Shown here one piece after another: positions 55,876 to 64,000 of a DNA stretch of 64,000 bases. The position numbers and the translations under genes were made by a program. The notes under the pieces were generated by a model. It worked only from the letters and a program-made list of their open reading frames with translations, was not told the origin of the DNA and ran no database searches. This DNA is from Thalassia testudinum (taxonomy: Eukaryota > Streptophyta > Magnoliopsida > Alismatales > Hydrocharitaceae): the NCBI GenBank assembly GCA_037157565.1, contig JAZHRO010000003.1:38329001-38393000 (forward strand). The letters are read 5' to 3'. Position 1 is the stretch's first letter. The number at the start of each line of letters is the position of its first letter.

Positions 55876-56897
55876 GAAGTCCACCCCCACTCCAGCAGCA
55901 ATCTCCGTCCTCTCACTTCACTTCCACCACCCATGCCGCAGCAGCCCGCTCATCTCCAACCGCATGCAAGGCGTGCACAACCTCCAGCCCTCACGCCCGC
56001 TCACGCCACCTTCCCTGCGCCTGCAGCCTTCGCCATCTCCACGCGCAACCACCGGTGCACCCGTCTGAAGTCCACCCGCAGCACCTTCCCGCACCGACTG
56101 CAGTGCGCGCCCCACCATCTGCAACAGCACCTGCAGAACCACCCCCCTACGCCCTCTCGCCAGCAGTCCCGCGCACGCCTCACTACACACGCCCTCTTCC
56201 CTGCGCCTGCAGACCACCGCAGCCACGCCTCCACGCGCAAGCGCCCTCAGCAGACCCTCCGCGCGCCCACGCACAGCCATCTGTAGACCGCCCAACCGAC
56301 CACCGCTCACTTCACCGCACACGCCAGCCGCAGCAGCCACCTCTGCAGCAGCAGCAGGCGGCGGACTTCACGCAACCGGCTGCCGGCTGCAGCACCTCCG
56401 CCGGAGCTCGTCCGGCCACCTTCGACCGCCACGCGACTCGCCGCCACCACCGATTCGAAGCCCTTGATCCAAGGGACCTCCTACGAGCTTCCCGCGCCCA
56501 GCCATCGGCTCCTCGTCGCGCAAGACAACGGGGAACAATTCCCCTGTTTTGCTACAGTAAAACGTTGATTAAAATTTACATTTTCTGCCATTGCCAGATT
56601 TTATTCATATTCTATTCACTCTGCATTGCGGAAAATATCCTGTAGTTTCTCATAATTGCCATTTCAGCATTATTTCTTACTTAAACCTTAATCTAAAGGC
56701 AATCTTAGCTTGGTTCTTGTCCAAATTGACTCCGAACAAACATTTTTAAGTGGCGCGAATTTTAATACGTTATTGTCTCCCTGTGGAAACGACCCACTCC
56801 TCTGCGAGTGGTTATGTCTTGGTAAAAATTGATTAGTCGATTTTTCCACCACATTAAACTACAAACGACTTAAAAGCGAAAGATCGACTCGGTCAAA

Positions 56898-56915
56898 TGG
56901 CGCCGCTGCCGGGGG
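56898..56915 (+). other. primer-binding site of element E
   Basis: TGGCGCCGCTGCCGGGGG, two bases after the LTR end, one or two changes from the site in D. Confidence 0.85.
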
Positions 56916-56917
56916 GG

Positions 56918-58155
56918 CAACAGACGCAATAATTTCGCCTAATTTTATTTTGATTATTTGTCAATTGCACAGAGATTTGACCATCTATTATTTTCTTTTC
57001 TGTGCGAGAAATTTTGTGCAAGAATCAGCCACTGTGAGAGGCGACCCTTGACGTCGCCAGATGAGAAGTGGACAAGCAATTTTGAAAGGAGGAGAAGGAC
57101 GAGGACGCGACGGACACCACTGTATTTAATCGCTAATTTAATTAGAATAGAATTAAGACTGAAGACTTAATTTTTCATTACAGTTAGTTTGAAACCCTTG
57201 TTCTGGGGCAAATTTTGAGGGGTTTGTTCCCTGATTTTGTTTTGGACCTGTGTTGGGTAATTTTTGGGAGCTTGTTCCCTTTTCTTTAGATTTAGGTTTA
57301 TTTTTTTTATTATTATTATTTCTTTTATTTGCTTGTGCATAAGTAGTTCTAAAAAAAATAGAAAAAGAAAAAAAAATGAGCTGCCTGCTAGAAGCTGCCT
57401 GCCCTAGGACGAACCATTTAGGTCAGTATGAGCAGCCTCTAGATTTGCTTTTCTGCATTGCGTGCATTTTTGCATCGAAGATCGCTGGAGGCAAGGTACG
57501 CATTCTCTTACTTTGCATCCTATTTTTGATCACGCATTGCATTTGGGATTTAATGCGAAGACCACCTAATCTGTACTGAATAAATCTAACAAGTGGTCAC
57601 ATATTTTTTTTTTTTTTTTTTTTAGAAAAAGGACTAGTTAAAGGAAGGACATTTTAAAAAACCAAGGATTTCATTTTCAAACTTGGCGTGCGATTCAAAG
57701 TTCAAAATCTTTTACGGTATATGCACACTTATTTCACTTGCACCACGGCACGCTTCTAGACACTCCTTAGGTTTGGAAATACTAGGACAAGAGCCCTCCT
57801 TTCGTTGGATTCTGAAGTGTTCGGAACTTGAGATCAAAGGTTTTGTAAATCCAAAGAGGGGGATACCCTGTCATGGATTTTTGGGGGTAGTTGAGGAGCA
57901 CCGCGAAAGCACAGCTTCAAAGGAAGGCTTAGGCCTACTTGCATCCCTCGATCTTCCGTCTTTGGATTTACTTGACCATTAGAGATTTAGGGAAGATTAC
58001 CTAAGTTCCAACTAGGTCTTTTTAGGCGAGCCGTAGGTTGACAATAGGCGCGTAATTGATTGGGTAACTTGTTTTGTCACCTACAATTTGAATTAAATTC
58101 AAAAGCCTAAATCTGTAAAGACCAAACAAGTCCGTTTGAATTGTGTTTGTAGTGC
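56918..58155 (+). other. leader of element E
   Basis: Non-coding, homologous to A's leader. It includes T- and A-runs (57300-57375, 57605-57625) and, directly before gag, TTGTGTTTGTAG TGCATG, which resembles a 3' splice site. Confidence 0.68.
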
Positions 58156-60510
58156 ATGCTTGGTAGGCGTTCTCTTAGGAGACAACTTGTATTTGATCCT
58201 GAACCAGAAAGAATCCTAAGAAAAGACCTCCCAAGGGTAGAAATGGCCGATCAAAGGAGCCTTAAGGAATATTTCATCCCAACCAACCAAGCTGGCCCAG
58301 CACTACGTAGACCTGGAGGGGATAATCCATATGAGATCAAAAGTAGTACCATATCCTTGCTACCCTCTTTTTATGGTACTACTAGGGAAGACCCTTACAG
58401 GCATATTGAGGAATTCACCGAGGTCTGTTCCACGGTGAAGCTGCAGGGCGTTACTGATGACGCTCAAATGCGGACCCTTTTTCCCTTCTCCCTAAAGGAC
58501 AAAGCCAAGTATTGGTATCACACCCTTGATAATTTAAATACTTGGGATGCCCTGAAAAAGGAGTTTTTGAAGAAGTACTTCCCCATGAGCAAAACAAATC
58601 ACTTTAGGAGGGAAATCATGAGTTTTGCTCAAAAGGATGAGGAAGCTTTCCATGATGCGTGGGAGCGCTTTAACGATTTGCTGAGACTTTGCCCACATCA
58701 CCAGGTGCCTAAATGGAAACTGGTTGAAAGGTTCTACACCGGACTTAATGATTCTCATAGGCAAACTGTGGATGGTGCCTGTGCAGGAACCTTTCTATCT
58801 AAGACTGAGGATGAAGCTTGGAACTTATTTGATACTTTGAGTGAGAATTCTATTCACTTGAATTCTGCCTACATGGATAGAAAGCCCACTCTCATGCAAA
58901 GAAAGTTGGAGGCGAATGAAGCAAGGGAAACCCAGAATTTAGCTTATCAAATTCAATTACTGAATCAAAACATGGAAAGGCTTATGTCGAACCCGAGTTC
59001 ATTCACACCTAACACCTCCACATCCCAAGCTTCCGAATGTGTAATTCGTCAAGGCAATACACACGCCACTGTGGATTGCCACTTAGCCTCCCAATTCCCT
59101 GAGCTTGTACAAGCAGATTTGAATGCCGCTCAAGGGTTCCGTCCAAGACCTCGTAATGATCCTTTCTCCAACACTTATAATGAGGGATGGAGGAACCACC
59201 CAAACTTTTCATGGAGACAAGGAAATGTCTCAAATTCAGGGAATTACAAACCGCAATCCTTTCAAAACCATCAAATGAACCAACCTCAGACCTTTGCCCA
59301 ACCTAAAACCTCTGAGATGGATGAATTGAAGGCGATCTTGAAAACTATGCAAGAAAGTCAAAGTGCCATCATCCAATCTCATGACAAGGCTATACATGAG
59401 ATGAAATCACAAATTGGACACCTTGTTGAGGCTGTTAGACAGAGGGAGACTGGGAAGTTTCCAAGTGCTGCTGAGGAAAATCCTAAAGGAAAAGGGATTG
59501 TCTTTAGGGAGCATGCTCAGGCGGTGACTATTCTGAGGAGTGGGAAAGAAATTTCCAAACCCGATGCTCCTATAGTCTCACCCCCTAAAAAAACATCCAC
59601 CCCGACTTTCACCCCCACCGAAGAAGATTTGCCCAAATCTTCTCCGCTTGAAATCACCTCACCGGAAGAAGTTGCCCCCGTTCCACCCCTTACTCGACAT
59701 GACAACCCTTCCACCCAGAGATCGAGAGTGCCATTTCCAGAGCGCTTATCCACCTCTGGGCAGACTTCTGCTGGCTCATCTGGAGCCAAAGATAAGACGG
59801 ATGAGATTATGGAAACATTCAAGCAAGTGCAGATTAACCTGCCTTTGCTTGAAGCTATCAGGCAGATTCCGTCTTATGCCCGCTTCTTAAAGGACTTGTG
59901 CACGAAAAAGCGGCAATCTAGAAAACAGGTCCAGTCTAAAGTTGTCCTGCCTGATTCTGTTAGCTCAATTGTTCAACATGGCACACCTCCGAAACTTAAG
60001 GACCCAGGGGCCCCATATATCTCTGTAGTTATTGGTGACTTACAAATTGATGAGGCTCTGCTTGATCTGGGTGCGGGGGTGAACATCCTTCCGAGCTATG
60101 TATATGAACAACTTGGGGGAGGCAATCTGAAGCCTAGCCCTGTACTCCTTCAAGTTGCTGATCGATCACTTAAGACACCACGGGGAATTTCGGAAGATGT
60201 CCTCGTAAGAGTGGAGGATTTCTTTTTTCCCGTTGACTTCTTAGTTTTGGACACTGACCCTACCAACAAGCCAACCAAACCCTCCATCATTTTGGGCCGC
60301 CCCTTCCTTGCAACTTCCCATGCTTCAATTAATTGCAATACTGGGGCATTGAAAATGGGCTTTGGGAATAGGAAAATCCGGCTTAATGTGTTTGATGCTT
60401 ACAAACAAGCTGGACTTGAGGATTGTTCTCAAGTTGAGGTGATAGATGACCTGATTGAAGAGGCAACTCCTGCAATGTTATGTGTGACCCCCTTCAGCAT
60501 GTCATGCTAA
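58156..60510 (+). CDS. gag: Gag and aspartic protease of element E
   Basis: Gag forms the particle and binds RNA; the protease cuts the polyprotein. The Retrotrans_gag core is at residues 85-215 (FPFSLKDKAKYWYHTLD, KKYFPMSKTNHFRRE). The zinc knuckle (295-308) reads CVIRQGNTHATVDC: the second Cys is Arg (codon 59047-59049), while A keeps all four ligands. A helical segment is at 385-430. The protease has DLGAG at residue 637, VADRSLKTP, FLVLDTDP and IILGRPFLA. I chose ATG 58156 because MLGRRSL is conserved in C and A; a second start, MADQ, is at residue 30 (58243). True coding ends near 60485, where a missing base relative to A shifts the frame. Confidence 0.88.
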   Translation: MLGRRSLRRQLVFDPEPERILRKDLPRVEMADQRSLKEYFIPTNQAGPALRRPGGDNPYEIKSSTISLLPSFYGTTREDPYRHIEEFTEVCSTVKLQGVTDDAQMRTLFPFSLKDKAKYWYHTLDNLNTWDALKKEFLKKYFPMSKTNHFRREIMSFAQKDEEAFHDAWERFNDLLRLCPHHQVPKWKLVERFYTGLNDSHRQTVDGACAGTFLSKTEDEAWNLFDTLSENSIHLNSAYMDRKPTLMQRKLEANEARETQNLAYQIQLLNQNMERLMSNPSSFTPNTSTSQASECVIRQGNTHATVDCHLASQFPELVQADLNAAQGFRPRPRNDPFSNTYNEGWRNHPNFSWRQGNVSNSGNYKPQSFQNHQMNQPQTFAQPKTSEMDELKAILKTMQESQSAIIQSHDKAIHEMKSQIGHLVEAVRQRETGKFPSAAEENPKGKGIVFREHAQAVTILRSGKEISKPDAPIVSPPKKTSTPTFTPTEEDLPKSSPLEITSPEEVAPVPPLTRHDNPSTQRSRVPFPERLSTSGQTSAGSSGAKDKTDEIMETFKQVQINLPLLEAIRQIPSYARFLKDLCTKKRQSRKQVQSKVVLPDSVSSIVQHGTPPKLKDPGAPYISVVIGDLQIDEALLDLGAGVNILPSYVYEQLGGGNLKPSPVLLQVADRSLKTPRGISEDVLVRVEDFFFPVDFLVLDTDPTNKPTKPSIILGRPFLATSHASINCNTGALKMGFGNRKIRLNVFDAYKQAGLEDCSQVEVIDDLIEEATPAMLCVTPFSMSC

Positions 60511-60965
60511 ATGAGCATTCCCATCTCTTGGAGGAATGTGAAGGGGATATACTAGAACTAGAGGAATTGCTAGGAGTTTCTGCTGAGTCTCTTCCCCCAT
60601 CATTTCCGCCGAAGGCAGATTTGCTACCTGAGATGGGGACATCTATTATGAAACCCTCAACCATACAAGCCCCCAACCTTGAGTTGAAACCCCTCCCTGA
60701 CACTCTCAAGTATGTTTTCCTAGGTGCCAATGATACGCTCCCAGTTATCATTTCGGCTGTGCTGTCTGTGGCACAGGAGGGAGCCTTGATTGAATGCCTG
60801 TCTAGGCATAAGGAAGCTATTGCTTGGAGCATTGCTGACATTAAGGGTATAGACTCTACACTATGCATGCACCACATTTATACTGATGATTCCATCAAGC
60901 CTTTTAGGGACATGCAGAGACGTCTGAACCCTAATATGAGGGAGGTTGTAGAAAGGAAATCCTGA
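60480..60965 (+). CDS. pol: protease/RT linker and start of RT, element E (shifted frame)
   Basis: This is the continuation of the polyprotein after the first frameshift. It encodes the acidic linker ([15 protein letters not shown]), the [11 protein letters not shown] segment and [15 protein letters not shown], then the RT start with [17 protein letters not shown]. It ends at a second one-base loss near 60950. A reads through both points in one frame, so these are breaks in E and not a programmed shift shared by the family. An assembly error is an alternative. Confidence 0.8.
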   Translation: MCDPLQHVMLNEHSHLLEECEGDILELEELLGVSAESLPPSFPPKADLLPEMGTSIMKPSTIQAPNLELKPLPDTLKYVFLGANDTLPVIISAVLSVAQEGALIECLSRHKEAIAWSIADIKGIDSTLCMHHIYTDDSIKPFRDMQRRLNPNMREVVERKS

Positions 60966-60970
60966 AGTGG

Positions 60971-63199
60971 TTGGACGCTGGGATCATATATCCCATTGCT
61001 GATAGTAAATGGGTCAGTCCCATTCATGTGGTGCCAAAGAAGGCAGGCTTTACTGTGGAACTCAACGACCAAGGTGAACAAGTTGTCACTAGACCCTCAA
61101 CTGGATGGAGGGTCTGTATTGATTACCGCAAGCTGAACACCGCTACCCAGAAGGATCACTTTCCTTTGCCTTTTATTGATCAAATTCTCGAAAAATTGGC
61201 AGGGAATAAGTTTTATTGCTTTCTCGATGGATATTCTGGGTACAATCAGGTGGCAGTCTTTCCTGATGACCAGGAAAAGACGACATTCACGAGTCCTTAT
61301 GGTACTTTTGCATTCAGGCGTATGCCGTTTGGATTATGTAATGCCCCTGCAACTTTCCAGCGGTGTATGATGTCTATCTTTTCGGACATGATTGACGAGT
61401 GTGTCGAAGTATTTATGGATGACTTCTCTATTTATGGCTCGTCTTTCAACCAGTGTCTCCTGCACCTGGAGAATGTGTTGAAACAATGTAAGGAGACTGG
61501 TTTAGTCCTCAGCTGGGAGAAAAGTCACTTCATGGTACAGAAAGGAATTGTACTTGGGCATGTTGTATCTGAGCAAGGTTTGGAAGTAGATAAAGCCAAG
61601 ATTGATTCTATTTCCAAACTTCCATTGCCTACGAATGTCAAACAGATTAGATCCTTTCTGGGCCATGCTGGCTTTTACAGGCGCTTTATTAAAAATTTTA
61701 GTAAGATTTCTAGGCCACTTTGTGACTTATTGGTGAAGGAATCTTCCTTCAGTTTTGATTCAAAGTGTGCCGAGGCCTTTCAAACTCTAAAGGAGGCCTT
61801 GATCTCTGCGCCTGTTCTCCAAGCTCCTGATTGGGCACTCCCCTTTGAGCTTATGTGTGATGCTTCGGATTATGCAGTGGGAGCAGTCCTTGGACAAAGG
61901 GTTGAGGGAAGACCTCATGTGCTGCATTATGCAAGCAAGACTTTAACTGAACCTCAGCAAAACTACACCGTCACTGAAAAAGAATTACTTGCTGTAGTTT
62001 TTTCTCTGGAGAAGTTTAGGTCTTATTTACTTGGGTCTAAGGTGGTTATTTTTGCTGATCATGCAGCAGTGAAACATCTCATTGCTAAGAAAGATTATAA
62101 GCCACGTCTAATTAGGTGGATCTTACTCCTTCAAGAATTTGACTTGGACATACGTGAAAAGAAAGGAGTAGAAAATGTTGTGGCTGACCACCTGTCTCGT
62201 CTTCCTCTTAACGACTCTATTTCTGAAGACATTCGCGAGACATTCCCCGATGAAACTCTGATGGCGGTAACACCAACTTTACCTTGGTTTGCAGACATTG
62301 TAAATTACTTGGTCACTGGACAAACTCCTGGCTCTTGGGATAAGCAGAAAAGAAAGAGATTCATTTCTCAAGCAAGATATTTTCATTGGGAAGAGCCAGA
62401 ATTATTTAGAATTGGACAAGACCAAGTTTTGAGACATTGTGTGCCTGAAGAGGAACAACAAAGTGTGCTGACATTTTGCCATGCACTTCATTGTGGAGGA
62501 CACTTTGGTGCTAAGAAAACTGCTTTTAAGGTTCTCCAGTCTGGTTTTTGGTGGCCTTCCTTATTTAAGGATTCTCATAATTTTGTTAAGGCCTGTATTA
62601 GATGTCAACGGACTGGAACGATTGGGAAGAAGAATGAAATGCCTCAACATCCTATTCAATCTGTTGAAATTTTTGATGTGTGGGGAATTGACTTTATGGG
62701 CCCCTTCCCGTCGTCCCATGGTTTTGAATATATCTTGGTGGCAGTTGATTATGTCTCTAAATGGATAGAGGCCATTCCGACGCGCACAAATGACCACTCT
62801 GTGGTTTTGAAATTTGTGAAGGCCAATATCATATCTCGTTTCGGCTGCCCCAGGACTATTATAAGTGATGGGGGACCTCATTTCCGAAACCACCACTTCA
62901 ATCGGTTAATTAAGAGTTTGGGAGTGACTCACAAGGTTGCTACCCCTTACCACCCTCAGACAAGTGGTCAGGTTGAAGTATCAAATAGGGAGATAAAAAA
63001 TATTTTGGAAAAGACCGTTAGACCTGATAGGAAAGATTGGTCCCAAAAGCTCGATGATGCTTTGTGGGCTTATCGAACGGCCTATAAGACCCCTTTGGGT
63101 ACTCTCCCTTTCGGATTGTGTATGGAAAAGCGTGCCATTTACCTGTTGAGTTGGAACATAAAGCACTTTGGGCTATTCGAAGTGTTAACATGGATTTAG
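60971..63199 (+). CDS. pol: reverse transcriptase, RNase H and integrase of element E
   Basis: 742 open codons. [37 protein letters not shown] and the active-site FMDD (61412-61423, residue 148). RNase H: catalytic Asp in CDASDYAVG (residue 296), Glu in TEKELLAVV, Asp in ADHAAVKHL. Integrase: zinc-binding HALHCGGH (504) and CIRCQ, then Asp in WGIDFMGP (62690), Asp in ISDGGPHF (62867) and Glu in GQVEVSNRE (62975), exactly 35 residues after the second Asp. All catalytic residues are present. The frame is lost near 63105 by a one-base shift; codons after that are spurious. It copies and inserts the element. Confidence 0.92.
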   Translation: MDAGIIYPIADSKWVSPIHVVPKKAGFTVELNDQGEQVVTRPSTGWRVCIDYRKLNTATQKDHFPLPFIDQILEKLAGNKFYCFLDGYSGYNQVAVFPDDQEKTTFTSPYGTFAFRRMPFGLCNAPATFQRCMMSIFSDMIDECVEVFMDDFSIYGSSFNQCLLHLENVLKQCKETGLVLSWEKSHFMVQKGIVLGHVVSEQGLEVDKAKIDSISKLPLPTNVKQIRSFLGHAGFYRRFIKNFSKISRPLCDLLVKESSFSFDSKCAEAFQTLKEALISAPVLQAPDWALPFELMCDASDYAVGAVLGQRVEGRPHVLHYASKTLTEPQQNYTVTEKELLAVVFSLEKFRSYLLGSKVVIFADHAAVKHLIAKKDYKPRLIRWILLLQEFDLDIREKKGVENVVADHLSRLPLNDSISEDIRETFPDETLMAVTPTLPWFADIVNYLVTGQTPGSWDKQKRKRFISQARYFHWEEPELFRIGQDQVLRHCVPEEEQQSVLTFCHALHCGGHFGAKKTAFKVLQSGFWWPSLFKDSHNFVKACIRCQRTGTIGKKNEMPQHPIQSVEIFDVWGIDFMGPFPSSHGFEYILVAVDYVSKWIEAIPTRTNDHSVVLKFVKANIISRFGCPRTIISDGGPHFRNHHFNRLIKSLGVTHKVATPYHPQTSGQVEVSNREIKNILEKTVRPDRKDWSQKLDDALWAYRTAYKTPLGTLPFGLCMEKRAIYLLSWNIKHFGLFEVLTWI

Positions 63200-63567
63200 A
63201 GAAGGCAGGTAAGGCACGATTTCTAGAATTAAGTGAGCTTGAGGAGCTGAGGAATGATGCTTATGACACCTCTCAAGCTTATAAAGAAAGAACTAAGGTC
63301 TTGCATGACAAGTTTATTCTTCGAAAGACCTTTGAACCCAACCAACAAGTCTGGCTTTTAAATTCCAGACTTAAGCTTTTTCCTGGGAAATTAAAATCTC
63401 GTTGGGATGGGCCTTACATAATCACCAAAGTATTCCCCCATGGAGCTGTGGAGATCAAAAATCCTTCTTCTTCAGCAACTCCCTTTATCGTCAACGGTCA
63501 ACGGTTAAAACCGTACATAACTTTAGATGGCCATCTAGTTGACGAAGTCACTCTTGAGGAGCCTTAG
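63118..63567 (+). CDS. pol: integrase C-terminal domain of element E (shifted frame)
   Basis: This is the rest of pol after the third shift. It encodes [19 protein letters not shown], a helical region, and the GPY/F motif in [18 protein letters not shown] that many Ty3/gypsy integrases have at the C-terminus. It ends [15 protein letters not shown] and a TAG at 63565-63567. No chromodomain follows, as expected for the Athila type. The same protein is found in A (5654-6160). Confidence 0.87.
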   Translation: MYGKACHLPVELEHKALWAIRSVNMDLEKAGKARFLELSELEELRNDAYDTSQAYKERTKVLHDKFILRKTFEPNQQVWLLNSRLKLFPGKLKSRWDGPYIITKVFPHGAVEIKNPSSSATPFIVNGQRLKPYITLDGHLVDEVTLEEP

Positions 63568-63621
63568 CTCCTACTATTCTCCGCCTCAGGTAATATCTTC
63601 CTTTAGCTATTTTTGATTTTC

Positions 63622-63654
63622 AATGAGGACATTGTTTGAACCAGGCATGGGGGA
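63622..63654 (+). promoter_or_regulatory. conserved PPT-like box in 3'UTR (E)
   Basis: AATGAGGACATTG (63622-63634), then AGGCATGGGGGA (63643-63654). Confidence 0.58.
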
Positions 63655-63691
63655 GAGGACCTGAGGCATTTTGTTTATAGCATGCATTTAT

Positions 63692-63716
63692 AAAAAAAAA
63701 AAAGAAGAAAGAAAAG

Positions 63717-63748
<32 letters not shown>

Positions 63749-63762
63749 TATAAAAAAAAAAG
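63692..63762 (+). repeat. A-rich and (AT)n simple repeat
   Basis: A-runs with scattered G, then about eleven TA repeats, then a further A-run. A has T/A runs at the equivalent place (5488-5515). Confidence 0.85.
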
Positions 63763-64000
63763 AGGTTTTGAGCTTAACTGGCTAGATCTTGCCGTCTTAA
63801 GCAAATCAGAACTCTAGGGTAGACTAAGTTAATTCTAGGGTCAAACTTTAGAAGCTAAATAAGCTACTAGCTTTAGACCTTTAGGGTCCTTTGTGGACTT
63901 AAAAACTTAAGTAGGAGTTAAGTTGCTGACCATTCTTCAAGAGGTTGAGGAAGGGAAGCTAGGGTTTGAGTTAAAAGGTGGGGTAGTACCTGGAGTCTTA

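Larger units (their letters stand above)
55177..56895 (+). repeat. E 5' LTR (1719 bp)
   Basis: It starts TGATTAGCCCATAG and ends GATCGACTCGGTCA. TATA box TATAAAAGG at 55582-55590. The transcribed part (55620-56540) is C-rich and G-poor on the sense strand, which produces long Pro/His/Arg frames (such as 56055-56645) that I do not accept as genes. Confidence 0.88.
55177..64000 (+). mobile_element. element E: nearly intact Athila-type retrotransposon, 3' end outside window
   Basis: It shows 5' LTR, PBS, leader, gag, PR, RT, RNase H, integrase and the first 430 bases of 3'UTR. It is the same family as A. Coding is open throughout except for three one-base shifts (near 60485, 60950 and 63105) relative to A. 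GTCAG (55172-55176) precedes it and should recur after its 3' LTR. Confidence 0.92.
63568..64000 (+). other. start of 3'UTR of element E
   Basis: Matches A (5653 downwards). After the PPT-like box and a simple repeat, the stretch 63765-64000 mirrors A 5240-5490. The true PPT and 3' LTR must lie beyond 64000. Confidence 0.75.

Noticed and set aside
55508..56645. Frames of 186, 117 and 196 codons in E's LTR
   Set aside because: Low-complexity Pro/His/Arg frames from a G-poor strand inside an LTR, overlapping in several frames.
60480..60510. A programmed frameshift between gag-PR and pol in E
   Set aside because: A reads through this point in one frame with one more base, so a one-base loss in E is simpler.

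Overview
The window looks like nuclear repeat-rich (heterochromatic) DNA from a flowering plant. I see no host gene, tRNA, rRNA or CRISPR array. Almost every base can be placed in LTR retrotransposons. Most are Ty3/gypsy elements of the Athila type. The evidence is primer-binding sites of the form TGGCGCCGTTGCCGGGGA, 3' polypurine tracts of the form TAGGCATGGGGGTA, FMDD reverse transcriptases, DLGA proteases, DD35E integrases and long untranslated regions. One Copia (Sirevirus-like) solo LTR is also present. The species cannot be named from this sequence.

I use working letters for the elements. F (+) enters at base 1 with the last codons of pol, then its 3'UTR and a 3' LTR (1717-3683, resuming 13905-14625). 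A (-), a complete but decayed gag-pol element, sits inside F's LTR (3684-13899) with a perfect 5-bp target duplication ACTAC. F itself appears to lie inside the 3' LTR of C (-). C runs from 14626 to 46329, and its body (3'UTR 16067-44650) is interrupted twice. B (+, 16638-35627) sits in its 3'UTR, and a solo LTR of the same family (C2, 38782-40693) sits in its protease/RT linker. B in turn carries a Copia solo LTR (K, 19382-20708) and D (-, 22739-32760). D is the best preserved complete insertion in the window, with perfect target duplications AGAGC.

C interrupted an older (+) element, H, in its RT domain (46330-47403). H is then cut by the long LTR of G (+, 47404-54084), which holds a solo LTR, S, of the F/D family (49940-52545). 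G's gag is cut after 16 codons by E (+, 55177 to beyond 64000). E is the freshest autonomous element. It has a complete 5' LTR, a PBS and nearly intact gag-pol broken only by three one-base shifts.

The most interesting biology is in B and D. Both have full LTRs, PBS, PPT and the untranslated regions of an autonomous family (B matches C, D matches F), but neither encodes gag, protease, RT or integrase. Each instead carries a long acidic open reading frame I do not recognise. They look like non-autonomous partners that must borrow C-type and F-type proteins. Every family also repeats a PPT-like box (AATGAGGACATTG followed by GGCATGGGGG) about 1.3 kb before the true PPT. The 3'UTRs contain family-specific repeated motifs, and the C-family U3 has a hairpin whose outer stem changes in compensating fashion between copies.
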